DNA of 64,000 nt from Archegozetes longisetosus (GCA_018873245.2 JAEMBT020000002.1:2270001-2334000), one strand, 5' to 3'. Shown: positions 24,953 to 36,588, counted from the stretch's first letter. Notes: generated from the sequence alone by a model not told the origin. A program made the numbers and translations.

Positions 24953-25337
24953 ATTTGTTGTTTATTATTTGAAAATAAAATATTTGTCCCAAAATTGAAC
25001 TTTAATAATTATCAAAATACATTAGTTGCTTATAATGAGTTCAAACGAAAGCTATGCGTACAATCTTACAGTACTGCCTGTAACGAGGATTTGCCTATTA
25101 CAAGGTTGCCTATAACAAGTTAATGTTATTATTGTGAGAATAGGAAATCTGCCGGTGACTGAGAATTGAGTTGCTTTTAGTAAAAATTGCCTTTACCAAG
25201 GTTGCTTATAATGAGGTTGTACTGTATATCCAAAAAATTTATAAATTTTTTGTTTTATTGGGCATTTTACACGTTAATCTATGTGATAGCAACCATGAAA
25301 AACATATATATTAGTTATTCTTATGATGTGGATAGTA

Positions 25338-25716
25338 CAGGAAGGTATGGAACTTAACTCCTGGGCTCCTATTCGAAAAATGAGCTTTTAAAGGGTGAAA
25401 AAGTGTAACAAATAGAAGTCCAGGGCTTGTTTTCAAAACCGCAAAATTTACTGAATAAGTTGTGGTGTCAAGCAATAATTTATGCAAATTAATCAGGTTA
25501 TTCTTCAGACTCTTCTGATTCCTCAGATTCTACTTCATTGATGTCAATTGCTTCTTCATTATCCGACAAAAATGGTGTCTTTTACAGTTTGTTAAACTCT
25601 GCTCATAAAACTATAGCTAATTGGAAGTTGAAATTCTTATTATAATTATAAGCCTAGGCATTGAATAAAAGCTCATGGTATTCTAATTGACAGCGGTAAA
25701 GTTCCATACTTTCCGG
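25338..25716. repeat. Small decayed TIR element with acidic coding scrap
   Basis: TA-flanked. The left end CAGGAAGGTATGGAACTT and the right end (reverse complement CCGGAAAGTATGGAACTT) form imperfect TIRs. The minus strand at about 25500-25565 reads LSDNEEAIDINEVESEESEE followed by a stop. It looks like the acidic end of a transposase from which the rest was deleted. Confidence 0.5.
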
Positions 25717-26591
25717 TATACATTTTTATAGCTGCTCCATCTGTTGCAATATTATTAACATGATTTACATTACAATGATTTTTGAAAACTTATTTTTTTA
25801 TTATATTTTTAAAAACAATTTTATTTACAGCAACGATATTTTGTGTTTAAGTCTTGTCAATACTGAATATTTTGGTGAAGTGATTTCTGAATAATCTCAA
25901 TATTTGAACGCAATCGAATTTTCCATATTTTAACTTTAAAATTTTAGTATATACCAAGAGTCAAAAAACTAAAATCATAATGGGAACAACATAAAGTTTT
26001 TGACTTCTATATCATCGAAAAATTCTCGTAAAAGATTTGTAACTCATGGCCGATATTTAGACAAAATGAAACAACTCTTGATGGTTTCTCAGATTGTTAG
26101 TTTTCAATAGCTTATCCCAATGATAAACTCTCACAGGCCCCGAGATGCTCTTTTGGAATAAAACAACGTAAACACGAACTATAATTAAATTCAGCGTTGA
26201 TTTTCATGATTTATTTGCAAAAATTACAGTAACAATAGAAAAATTAAAAAAGTTTCAAGAAGAATGATGGATAAATTCTGGTCGAACCACTTAATCATGT
26301 TAAAATCCGTCCAACTCAAGTAAATCTTCACAGTATTTCCTATAATAAAAATATAGACAATTGTTATGTTTGGTGTATGAACACATTATTATTCAAACAT
26401 AAGTATGATTAAAAGCGTTAATTAATATTTATTAGAGTTAAATAATAATAAAATCATTAATTAATAATTAAAGATTAATACTACTTCACACAATTCATTC
26501 TACTGAGTATAATAATAAATAATAATAGTAATAATAGTAATAATAGTAACAATAGAAATGACAATAGTAATAATACCACATATTACATATA
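25717..26591. other. Intergenic, ends in AT-rich microsatellite
   Basis: No gene seen. An imperfect TAA/TAG trinucleotide tract occupies about 26505-26580, directly left of the palindrome. Confidence 0.5.
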
Positions 26592-27916
26592 CAGTTATCT
26601 CCAAATCTAACTAGGAGGGTAAAACATGTTATGTTTCTGAAGCCTCTTGATGAAATTGTATGAAAATTTGCATGTACATACTTAAACTCCCCCGGTTGAT
26701 AAATATCATGTTTGTTTTTGAAAACATTTAAATTGAAGGTGGTAATTCGATGAAAATGTGAAATGAAAGAAATTTCATTGAAATTCATATAATAAATCAA
26801 ATTTAACTTAATTTTTGAATGAGTTATACAAACGATTGTCTGAAAACATTTGTAAACAAAGGATTGAGATTTGATTTAAATTGTGTTCAAAATGCCATTT
26901 AGTGTGGAGGAAAGGGAACTAAAGTTCCGAAAATTTATTAAAATGAGAGCACAGAAAAGGAAAAACTCTGCAATAATGAGAGAGTGCGGTAATTACTAAA
27001 ATAATTATAAATTGATTTGTATTTTAAATTACATGTACGTGTTTTAGAAATAAATAAAAATACATTTACAAAGTTTAGAGGCGGTGAGACAGGCTGGCGG
27101 GGGTCATACCCGTTATTAATTGTTTGGAAATTAAATTTGAATTTATGTGATTCTCTTCAAAATACGGTTTTCTCCATGTCTAACTAGGACGATAAAACAG
27201 GCTATAATTCAGGAACCATAATACATATTCTAGCCAAATTTGACATGATCATGGACAAACTCCCCCGATTGATAAATCAATTTTAAATTTTGAAAAATGA
27301 GTATGGATGAATGAGAAATTTAAATTTTAATGAAAAATTACATATTTTGAAGAGAATCACATAAATTCAAATTTAATTTCCAAACAATTAATAACGGGTA
27401 TGACCCCCGCCAGCCTGTCTCACCGCCTCTAAACTTTGTAAATGTATTTTTATTTATTTCTAAAACACGTACATGTAATTTAAAATACAAATCAATTTAT
27501 AATTATTTTAGTAATTACCGCACTCTCTCATTATTGCAGAGTTTTTCCTTTTCTGTGCTCTCATTTTAATAAATTTTCGGAACTTTAGTTCCCTTTTCCT
27601 CCACACTAAATGGCATTTTGAACACAATTTAAATCAAATCTCAATCCTTTGTTTACAAATGTTTTCAGACAATCGTTTGTATAACTCATTCAAAAATTAA
27701 GTTAAATTTGATTTATTATATGAATTTCAATGAAATTTCTTTCATTTCACATTTTCATCGAATTACCACCTTCAGTTTAAATTTTTTCAAAAACAAACAT
27801 GATATTTATCAACCGGGGGAGTTTAAGTATGTACATGCAAATTTTCATACAATTTCATCAAGAGGCTTCAGAAACATAACATGTTTTACCCTCCTAGTTA
27901 GACTTGGAGATAACTG
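26592..27916. mobile_element. Giant near-perfect palindrome derived from an intron-bearing Tc1/mariner element
   Basis: TA-flanked, outer ends CAGTTATCTCCAAATCTAAC and its inverse. Left arm 26592-27164 and right arm 27343-27916 match over about 573 bases with only a few differences; the spacer is 178 bases. Each arm contains a transposase first exon of 97 bases (26892-26988 plus; 27520-27616 minus) encoding MPFSVEERELKFRKFIKMRA followed by a GT donor. This exon matches in length and sequence the first exon of the transposase at 29865. No catalytic exon is present. The spacer (27165-27342) resembles a diverged copy of the element's own outer end, sharing TCTAACTAGGA and AAACTCCCCCG. It is non-autonomous. 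Confidence 0.88.
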
Positions 27917-27920
27917 TATA

Positions 27921-29102
27921 ACACTGAATAGCATTTGATTTACCACATTTTAGAAGTGCCGTCTAGTTTGCAGCACAATAAATAGCTCTAGTTTTGCTGC
28001 TTTTGAGCCAATTTTAAACTGTGAATTATAAATCTTATAATCGTATGCAGATTGTCCAAAATAAAACTAAACTCAGATAAAGCAGTTAAAGGCTTTCTAC
28101 AATTTTATATTTAATCGAAAGTAATATTGTAAAGTCTGGAATCTTTGATAGGAGCGTGTACGAAATCAAATTTAAAATATAAGCACTTTATTAAACATAA
28201 CCACAATACAATTTCATAAGATTTCACAGGATTTTAACACTGGAAAAAGAGAGAAAAATTTAGGAAAAACACGACATTTTATAGGAACAATAGGCGGGTT
28301 AACTAGGATTGGAAAATTGTATAATTATGACATACTTAGGCAGGTTTTAAGAATTGAGATATGCTTACTCTCAGCTGTCTTCATAATTTGTACAGTTGAG
28401 ACAAGCATGTGAAGATTTCTTTTGTACAAACAAAAAGTAATCTTTAAATCGGTAATAAATGTTGAAATATAAGGTGAGTTATGAAAATTAGAGTTTAGAA
28501 ATATAGGTTGTTACAAAAGTATTACAGTATAGGTCTAATCAAGAAACTTAGACGTTATTACAATATCAATTACTCATATACTGAAAATTTGACCAAAATC
28601 AACTTTTATTAATCTAATGTGGTAAACAAAAATAGTGTTTAGAAATGTTCTCTACAACATATGTTTGTTAATGTTATTAATGTCAATTGTAGTTGTATTT
28701 GTTGGTCCTTATTTTATCAAATTTATCAGCAAATTCTTCTCTAGTTCGATCACAAGACTTAGTTAACAAATAAGTTTTATAAATAGAAACTTTTTGTTTT
28801 ATTGAGAAGACTATTTTAAATGCTACGTTTGTTTTTATCTTAAACATTATAATTAAAAGGTTTACATTTCTTTCATTTGTTTCAAACTTCATTTATAAGT
28901 TGCATCTAATCGATGCGTAATGTTAAAGAAAAATTGTGCTCAAAATCTGAGTTTAGTTTAATTTTGGACAATCTGCATACGATTATAAGATTTATAATTC
29001 ACAGTTTAAAATCGGCTCAAAAGCAGCAAAGCTAGAGCGATTTATTGCGCTACAAACTAGACGGCACTTCTAAAATGTGGTAAATCAAATCCTATTCAAT
29101 GT
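27921..29102. mobile_element. Fold-back element with 158-bp inverted arms
   Basis: Arms 27921-28078 and 28945-29102 are inverted copies (left start ACACTGAATAGCATTTGATT; shared CAGATTGTCCAAAAT). Both ends are flanked by TATA. The 866-base interior has one minus-strand open frame (28683-28892, about 70 codons) that I do not recognise. The element abuts the palindrome on its left and the Tc1/mariner element on its right with only TA/TATA between them. Confidence 0.8.
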
Positions 29103-29120
29103 TATATACAGCTATGATAT

Positions 29121-29564
29121 TGTGAGATCAAATACAGTTTTCAAAGATTTGATCTCACAATGACCTATATTTGGGAAAATAAATAGAACACAATGAGTTC
29201 TTAGAAGATAATCCTTAATTGTGGGTCAGTCGCGATGATGACCCCAATAATGGATAAAAAGGGTAAAAAATAGGGCAATTATCAAGTACGTGTTGGTCAG
29301 TTAGTGACCAACATTAATACTTATGGAAAATTCCATTGATTTTTGTAGACAACTTCTGTCCGTATATAAGGAGTGACAAAATAGTCACTCTTCACTTCCC
29401 GAACAATCGTGAAAGTTGTCTCTTAACATTGTTCTTTACTTATAACTTCTAATCTCTGTATATTAACTGTTTTTTTGTCTTAAATAAAATTACCAATACC
29501 CAAAAAATGGTTTAGCTTATTTCATCGAATACCAGAAGACTTCTAAACAAAATTTGGTATCACA
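29121..29564. mobile_element. Solo LTR of a retrotransposon
   Basis: A 444-base block starts TGTGAGATC and ends GGTATCACA (short TG...CA inverted ends). It is flanked by a 4-bp duplication ATAT (29117-29120 and 29565-29568) and interrupts a transposon TIR that reads continuously once it is removed. Inside, read on the plus strand, are a TATA box (CGTATATAAGG, about 29362) and a poly(A) signal (AAATAAAAT, about 29482). That is the layout expected of a U3-R-U5 unit. No internal retroviral genes remain, so it probably arose by recombination between two LTRs. Confidence 0.82.
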
Positions 29565-29864
29565 ATATTTTCCAACTAGAACACTTTAAACTTGAATAAC
29601 TCTTAGACGGATTGTCCGATTTTAAAGAGGTTTACACTAAATTGTAACTGTATAGTGTAAAAATTTTTTTGGTGAGCTGTACATCAAAATATTCATCAGA
29701 GTTAAAAAGTTATAGTGATTAATATAAAAAACTCAATTTTTCATAATAAATAATGTTATTTATGTATTTTTGACATTTACTTACGTATTTTATGGATAGT
29801 TATTATTTGTTTACGTTTGGATGACTAGTGTTTTACAACTAATTGTAAACAAAATTTGTTTCAA

Positions 29865-31138
29865 ATGCCGTTAACTATCGCCGAACGGGAACTAAAGTTC
29901 CGGAAATTCATTAAAATGAGAGCAAAGGGTGAGAAAAGAAGTATTATTCTTCGAGAAGTCGGTAAGTATTGTATAAATTAATTTAAATTTCATTAATTGT
30001 TTTCCTTTTCAGGGATCAATAAGAACACATTCACTGAATGATATCGTATTGACAACAAGGAGGACATCTTCATAACGGCTCCAAGACTTCGCGGCTTCGC
30101 TACGAAGACCACCAATGAAGACAATGAGACACTACGAGAGGTGGCACTGGCCAACAATTGGTCCAATTATAGTGAATTGAGAGCAACACCAGAGCTCAGA
30201 GACAACGAAAACATTCGCTCCGTAACTGATCAGACATTACGGAAAATTCTCAAAAATCAAGGTTTTTAGTAGTATTTAAAATAGAATTTTGTAATTAAAA
30301 TTATTTTTAATAGGAGTAAGACGTTGTGTGGCCGCTATAAAGGAGCGATTGTTGGATGTCCATAGGTATCGGCGTTTGAATTACGCAAATGAATTCATCG
30401 ATTGGAATCTCATTGACTGGTCTCGCGTCATATTCATCGATGAATTCATTATCTCCACCAGAGATTGTGGCCGTATTTGGGTGTTCCGATTCCGTGGACA
30501 ACGTTATGCTGATTTTAACATCGCTCACGCTCAACGAACACGCCGGTTCAATGTTAAATTCATTGCGTGGTAATTATAAATATTATTTTAGTGAGTTATA
30601 ATACTTACTAATATTTTTTGTATTTTCAGTTTCCACGGAATTGGGCCAATTCATCGAATAAACCGATTGACCAAAGAGTCGTATGCAGAGTTTCTGCAGG
30701 ATGGGATTCTTCCTGAAATTGGTCAGCATTTCCATGATGGGAATGTGCATTTTTTGCACGACAACCATCCGGCGCACACCTCCAATTACGCGAAGGACTG
30801 GATTTCGGCCAATATTGGCAATGTGAATGATTTTGTCATTCCTCATCCGAGGTAAACATTTGTAAGATTTTTTGATAATATTTGAATAATTAATTTTATT
30901 TTATCTTGGTAGTTCGGATATGAACCCGTGCGAAAATGTCGGAGCAATGATTAAGCATCAAGTGAGAAGTAAGAGGCCTGTCATCAATTCGGATGAGAAC
31001 TTGTGGGCATTCCTTCTAACGGCTCACACGACTTTGAAACAGTCACAACACCGCCAATTTTTCATAAATTTAGTGGATTCTATGCCTAATAGGTTGGGCG
31101 AGGTTATCGTGGCGGAGGGAGGCTATACAAGTTATTAA
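29865..31138 (+). pseudogene. Tc1/mariner-type transposase, five exons, one nonsense codon
   Basis: Exons 29865-29961, 30013-30261, 30314-30569, 30630-30851 and 30913-31138 are joined by four short introns (50-62 bases), all GT-AG and in phase. They encode about 349 residues. The N-terminus MPLTIAERELKFRKFIKMRA leads a helix-turn-helix region. The catalytic residues appear as VIFIDE, VHFLHDNHPAHTS and SSDMNPCENV, with 36 residues between the second Asp and the Glu by my count. The only defect I see is an in-frame TGA at 30039-30041 in exon 2, where a Trp would fit (TE-stop-YRI). Introns are uncommon in Tc1/mariner transposases. If the stop is a recent change, near-identical active copies may exist elsewhere. 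Confidence 0.85.
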
Positions 31139-31374
31139 TCAATTACTTATTCATTTAATTTATAATTATTTTTAAAAATAAAACTTATTTTTGATTCATT
31201 TTTCGGTTTTTATTTAATAACTATTTAAACCTGGTGAATATTTTGACGTATAGCACACCAAAAAATTTCTACACTATCCAGTTGCAATTTAGTGTAAACC
31301 GCTTTAAAATCGGACAATCCGTCTAAGAGTTATTCAAGTTTAAAGTGTCCTAGTTGGAAAATATCATAGCTGTA

Positions 31375-32583
31375 TGTAATATGTGATAATACTAATAACC
31401 AAAAAAGAAACGAATGCTTTCACTTTTATACCTTCAAAACATGTGACAACACAAGTGTAAGCATATATTAATTACAATCTAAATTGAAGATATAAAAGGG
31501 GCAATATAGGGGCATAACACAATAATCATTAAGTATTCAATCAGAAAGGTTCGATAATATTATTCCTAGAAAACGCGAACTATAGGATCTTAAGAAATTT
31601 GTCATGTTGCAGGTAAAAGAAGTATTGCGTTGAGTTAACGAAGAAGGCGTGTTTAAGCTCTTGTGAATCATAAATTTTTTAGGGCTTCTATAAAATTTTA
31701 CCATTGATTTATCTCAAAAGCTCAATTCTTATTTTTTCAGTACTGCTCACTTAATTACTAGACATTTCATTATTTAAAACATCTGTTATAATTCAATTTT
31801 CAATGACATTTATTTTTATAAAATCTTGCAATTCAATTCTGTATAATTCACCTTTATTTATTGAAGAAAATGAAAATTTATATTCAATGGGCTGTGTGTA
31901 GTGAGTTGTGTCAAATCTTGAATGCCGAAAACTATTTTATTTGAATATTTGACTTGACTATACATGCAGATGTTCATTTCGAAAGAATAGTTTCTATTTC
32001 TTTTAATACTGTGTCTGTGCAATCAGACTTAATAAATTGTTTCTTCAATTTCTTTTTGGTTTTAATCAATTTTTATTTGCATTAAAATATTTTGAAATTC
32101 ATAAGATATCTTTCATAATTAGATATACCATAGTTTTTACTCACAAATAACTGTTATGTATGCAAAGATGACATAAAAGATACACAGGAATTTTAATACT
32201 TAAAGTCCCGTACTACAGCAACAATTTGAGTTAATATAATTCTTCGCTTTCATACAGATTCACGATAATTTTCATTTTTCAGTAAGTTTAGAATAAGACA
32301 CTCACAATTATCTAAAACGCTAAAAAGTTGCTTAAGCTATCTTATTTTCAATTATTTCATAATTTTACTTATCGAAATTTATCAGACAAAAAGTAATCGG
32401 AGTAGGTTAAAAGAATACAATTATTTTTTTCTCATAGTAAAATCAATGAAGAAATAAAATTGAAAAATGCCGATAAAGTTCCATCTGGACATCAATTAAA
32501 GACTATCAATTCAATAAGTATCATAGTGACTTCCAAATAGGTGATGTGTTGAAATTTGAATTTAAACCATTATTTAAGATGTG
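31375..32583. other. Intergenic
   Basis: Nothing recognised beyond AT-rich sequence. Confidence 0.45.
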
Positions 32584-32994
32584 TTAGACAGTACATGTGC
32601 CTGCACAAGCCCAATCTGCTTGACAATTTGTATTCTCACTACATCTGACATATTCGTAACTTAATGTATAGGTTTTCGTTGTATAACACCATTCACTTAA
32701 ACCATCGATTAAGTAGCAATTAGCCCAACACCAGCCACGATAACAGCCCCATTGGTGTACTCTTGGAGTCAATTGAAAATCAAAGAGACTTTCGAGTGAT
32801 GGTCTAATGGAATTCATTAAGGGTTTCTTGAGTTCAGTTTTATTTAACGATGGATAACCAATAAGGGACGGTTTTGGGCCTTGCTTTACAGGTTTATCCT
32901 CTTCTAATTTGTTATATTTGGGCTCAACTGATTTTCCAATAGACGAACATGTAAGTGATAATAAAATAAACAAGAAAAATACTTTATCAAACAT
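32584..32994 (-). CDS. Secreted eight-cysteine peptide precursor
   Basis: A single exon of 136 residues, ATG at 32994. Residues 1-21 are a signal peptide (MFDKVFFLFILLSLTCSSIG). A Lys/Pro-rich propeptide-like region follows to about residue 80, and then a compact domain with eight cysteines: WGCYRGWCWANC, EWCYTTK, VRCSENTNC and WACAGTC, ending TCTV. Eight cysteines suggest four disulfides. I have seen similar CWxxC...WCYTT...CxxxxxC...CAGxC patterns in arthropod secreted proteins but cannot name a characterised family or activity. Partial relatives lie at 50060-50190 (decayed) and 59391-59537 (fragment), so this is a small dispersed family. A TATA box is at 33080-33089. Confidence 0.78.
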   Translation of the reverse strand: MFDKVFFLFILLSLTCSSIGKSVEPKYNKLEEDKPVKQGPKPSLIGYPSLNKTELKKPLMNSIRPSLESLFDFQLTPRVHQWGCYRGWCWANCYLIDGLSEWCYTTKTYTLSYEYVRCSENTNCQADWACAGTCTV

Positions 32995-32999
32995 TTCAA

Positions 33000-33881
33000 A
33001 TTTTAGTAAGTTCTGTTTTTAATTCTAATCAATTATTCTACTTGATTGACAACAAATCAATCGATGATTGTCATCAGCCTTTATATCGCTTATTTAAAAG
33101 ATTAAACGGATGCTAATCTTACGCAAAGCCAACTCAATGAGCTACAGGTCAATAAACTTTGATGAGGTTATTATTGACTGTCAGAAACAAATCATAATGT
33201 TCTGAAAGTGTTTCAGGATATTTATGATCATTTCACATCGTAACATTTTTAAGTGTTGAATGCTTTCTATCTCACTAAAGAGTGAGATAATTACGATAAT
33301 GAGTGTAGTTTTGGTTATACCAAATATTAATTGACCTATTAATTTTTGTAAATACCAAACACGTTTTGTCGTTAAACGACGAGGTCATTTGCCATGTATG
33401 AAATTCAATAGATCTGAATTGTTCCGTATTTCAGTGGATTTTATGTTAAAATTCTAATTTTCTTATTTCCTTTTTAATTTTTTGAGCTGAATTCTATCTT
33501 TCAAAAATTTAATATTTCTATTAACAATTTTCAAAATGTTTCTGTCAGACTTTTTCAATTACAAATATCATTAGTGTGGCGTAAAATTTTAAAAAATTAA
33601 ACAACTTAAAGGAGGGTAGTTTATCAATCTGGTATAATCAGAATGAATTTTTGAAAGGACTCATTAGAAATAAAGGTCTTTTTTAAAAAAGCATTTCCAA
33701 TAAAATATTCAAACAAATATTTAGCAAAAAATTTTGGTCTCAGCTTGATATTGGAAAATGTTTATAAATGATAAATTTATAGAATATGTGCAGCCTGTTT
33801 TTGAAGAAATGCCTTAGCAAATAGGCCTTTAACCATTCATTTAAAAAGCCTTCTATATTAAATACAATGTAGAAAGTATTA
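33000..33881. other. Intergenic
   Basis: Apart from the TATA box nothing was recognised. Confidence 0.4.
33080..33089 (-). promoter_or_regulatory. TATA box of the eight-cysteine peptide gene
   Basis: On the minus strand GATATAAAGG lies about 90 bases upstream of the ATG at 32994, a normal distance for a short 5' untranslated region. Confidence 0.5.
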
Positions 33882-34289
33882 GGGTTTTGCTTATGTAATG
33901 CGGTTTTTGTTAGTAAAATTGCACCGGTCGCCCAGATTCAGGGTTGTCTTTGACACTGAAATCGTTGTTCCAGAAGCGCGAAAACCATCGCTGACACTGA
34001 CTCACACTCAGAGCTTTGCGACCATATGTGTCCCGAATGTGTTGTGCGGCTTCGGCAGCATTTGATCCCCGATCAAATTCATACAGCAAACAATGTCTTA
34101 TGTGAGTCTTAGTCGGAAACTCTTCAACCATTTTGGACACAATTTATTTAAAGATTATTTGTCAATAATTTAAGTTTAGATATTACTCTTTTGGATGACT
34201 TTCCAAAAACATTTGTAAACAATCGATTATTGATTCAAAATTGACCTCAAACATAACGTTAAAAAAACCGCATTACATAAGCAAAACCC
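33882..34289 (-). mobile_element. Mini-mariner (DNA-binding-domain-only), copy 1
   Basis: TA-flanked 408-bp element, TIR GGGTTTTGCTTATGTAATGC and its inverse. The interior is essentially one short open frame for the transposase N-terminus. It has the same structure and deletion point as 60713-61119, so the deleted form itself has been mobilised. Confidence 0.87.
33910..34131 (-). CDS. Truncated mariner transposase: helix-turn-helix domain only
   Basis: The frame runs from ATG 34131 to a stop at 33910 inside the TIR and gives about 73 residues. It contains the mariner N-terminal HTH signature HIRHCLLYEFDRGSNAAEAA, then ALSVSQCQRWFSRFWNNDF and the GRP linker (NPESGRPVQ). The catalytic domain is absent. 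In the family this region binds the TIRs, so the peptide could bind without cutting and act as a repressor of related elements; that is inference. The frame is intact here, while the copy at 60713-61119 has a stop replacing the second Trp. Confidence 0.7.
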   Translation of the reverse strand: MVEEFPTKTHIRHCLLYEFDRGSNAAEAAQHIRDTYGRKALSVSQCQRWFSRFWNNDFSVKDNPESGRPVQFY

Positions 34290-36372
34290 TAATATTTTTA
34301 ATGCATAGAAAATAGCCTATTTGCAAAGGCACTTCTTCAAAAATAGGCTACATGTACAATTAGCTATGAGAAAAGAAATAATTATTGAAATAGATAATAC
34401 TAATGCGATAAATAGTCAATAAAGTTGAATAATCTCCTTGTTGTCCCTTTAGTAGTCATTGCGAATATTATCTTTTACTTGTTTAAAACTTTGTTTTTCT
34501 AGCGAAGACTAACATGTAAATTAGAAACAGATGAATATTTTAAATAGCTCACAATTATTCATAATATTCATTGAGCTGAAGCATTCTTATTATTTAAATC
34601 AATTTTTGAATAATATTGAGATCAAAGCGAAATTAGTAAATGACTTTTATTTTAAATTAGAAGACATAAGTGAATGTATATTTTTGATGTTTTATATACG
34701 ATATATTTAATTCACAGTAATTTTGTGATTTAATCATTTTAAAAAATATATTTATTGCTTAAATTTTTGTAAAATATTATTCAGGACTATCTTGAAGTTT
34801 ATGATTATTTTATTTGAATAACAGATGTTTCAATTGGATATCAATTCATGAATTACTGATTTGATAAAAAGGTATGTGAACTTTGATCAGCAACCCTTAT
34901 AGAGCTGCAATATTGATAAAATTTCACTTAATTATTAAATAATGAATTTTGAATAAACAAATAAAACTACTCAATTAGTCAGATAGATGCTTTACTTCAA
35001 CTCAGACTATGAGTTGAATGAATTTAATATCTTCTCTTAATTCATTCAGCCCTTCTAGAATTATATCAATATTATGATATTGTGAATATCTCAAAATTTA
35101 TTGATTGATAATAAATCTCAATACATTGAATTATTAGATATATTTAAAATTCGTGAGATATTCCAAAGAAAATTTCACTTAACGATAGATAATGTAGAAA
35201 AATAGAACATCGTTTTTATGACCTGTTTTTAGTACAAAACAGATCTGGAAGTATTTCTTCATACATTTAATAACAATATAATGTTTTCCTTTCAATGTAT
35301 GCATAAATATATGCTATTTTCATATACGCAGATTCGTGAATAATTAGCATTGATACAAAGCGCCGAAGAACTCTCTCAAAGATGTCCCAACTAGTTACTT
35401 AAAAATTATTTTCAATGAAATGGGATTAAACGCAATCTAGAACAAGACCCTGAATTAACGCCTATTTTTGAGAAACTTTTTAGAATATTGAATTCATTTA
35501 CTGATTCTTGCAACGAAACTTCTACTTTCTCGATAAATAAAGGAATAAAGTTCAGTTTATTTAATTGCTATTCTCGAGATATTTGAATATGGACAACTTG
35601 AGCAACCTTTCGCAGAATACAAACTCACATTTATTCCCACAAAGTTTAAGTAAATTCAATAATCGATTTGCTTCCTTCTTGTCCAAAACTTTTACATTAC
35701 TCCTAAGCATTAAAAATAAGAAATTTCTGACCAGATTTACACCAATAAGAACTGTTGTGTTCCTGATGCTTTAGAAAGATAAATTGTTGAACTCCTTCCG
35801 ACAATTCGAGTCGAACCACACTCAATGTCATAAAAGATCATCTCGAAAATTCGAATTTAATAAGTCTTGACTTGATCTTCATTTAACTTTCAAAATCTCG
35901 TAAAGAAAGCCTATAAGACGATATTTTACATTTAGTTGACATTTAACGCTATAAATCTAACAATTATATGAAAATTAAGTCAAGATTCGACCTAACCTAA
36001 CATGATCTTCGAATATAATTTTGAGAAGCCCTTCTATGATGTTGAGTAAGGTCTCGACTGATTCGAATTGTTGAATTTCCAATACTTTTACAGATTTAAC
36101 GTATATCGAGACTGAAAACAGACTGTAATGCACTAGAGATATGAGCTTATGGTTCAGATTTTCTTTAGTTTCGATCTTTTCATTTCAACTTTATCTTAGT
36201 ATTAATTATACTAAAATTTTCTTGTCTATTGCTTACAATAATTATTCTAGTTATTACCAAAGAAGTTCGCGCGCTTCCTACGGGTTCCTGGGATAGCTTT
36301 GAGCCGAAAGAGGATGTCAAAGTCGAAAAATTATGTTTAGATAATGAGTTTTTATTGTTTTCATAAAGATAT

Positions 36373-36588
36373 ATGATGCTTATAATGACATATTATGAAA
36401 AAATTATTTTTCTAACTTTAACGATTAATGCACTAGCGTGTTTTTTATTCTTATATTTCAATATTAAATTACAGGATAACGACAAGAGATATTTAAATAG
36501 TTTCTTCAATAAATTAAAGAGACATATAAGCTTCGTTAATTCTCCTAGGAAATGTTTTCATAAACAATTAACTTGTAACGGGAAATGA
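36373..36588 (+). CDS. Possible small membrane protein
   Basis: A 71-residue frame from ATG 36373 with one hydrophobic segment (IIFLTLTINALACFLFLYFN) and a basic tail (FFNKLKRHISF). It is not recognised, has no close promoter signal, and its hydrophobicity could simply reflect AT-rich sequence. Confidence 0.2.
   Translation: MMLIMTYYEKIIFLTLTINALACFLFLYFNIKLQDNDKRYLNSFFNKLKRHISFVNSPRKCFHKQLTCNGK

Larger units (their letters stand above)
22300..25224 (-). mobile_element. Tigger/pogo-type DNA transposon with nested insertion
   Basis: A 2.9-kb element flanked by TA. The left end is CAGTGTAACCTTGTTATAGG and the right end's reverse complement is CAGTACAACCTCATTATAAG. Such CAGT termini with a TA target are typical of the pogo superfamily. 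Subterminal TTGCCTATAACAAG-type motifs repeat inside both ends (for example 22343-22400 and 25088-25200) and may be transposase binding sites. It contains one transposase gene on the minus strand, interrupted by a second transposon at 23460-24399. Confidence 0.9.
29109..31372 (+). mobile_element. Intron-containing Tc1/mariner-type element
   Basis: TA-flanked. TIRs begin CAGCTATGATATT and continue (TTCCAACTAG, AACTCTTAGACGGATTG) for well over 100 bases to about the shared TTTTTTGGTGTGCTATAC-like region. The left TIR is split by a solo LTR at 29121-29564. The interior carries a five-exon transposase gene on the plus strand. Confidence 0.88.

Noticed and set aside
26495..26800. 101-codon minus-strand frame ending in a poly-Tyr stretch
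   Set aside because: It crosses the palindrome arm and the adjacent trinucleotide tract; its twin in the other arm has a different end.
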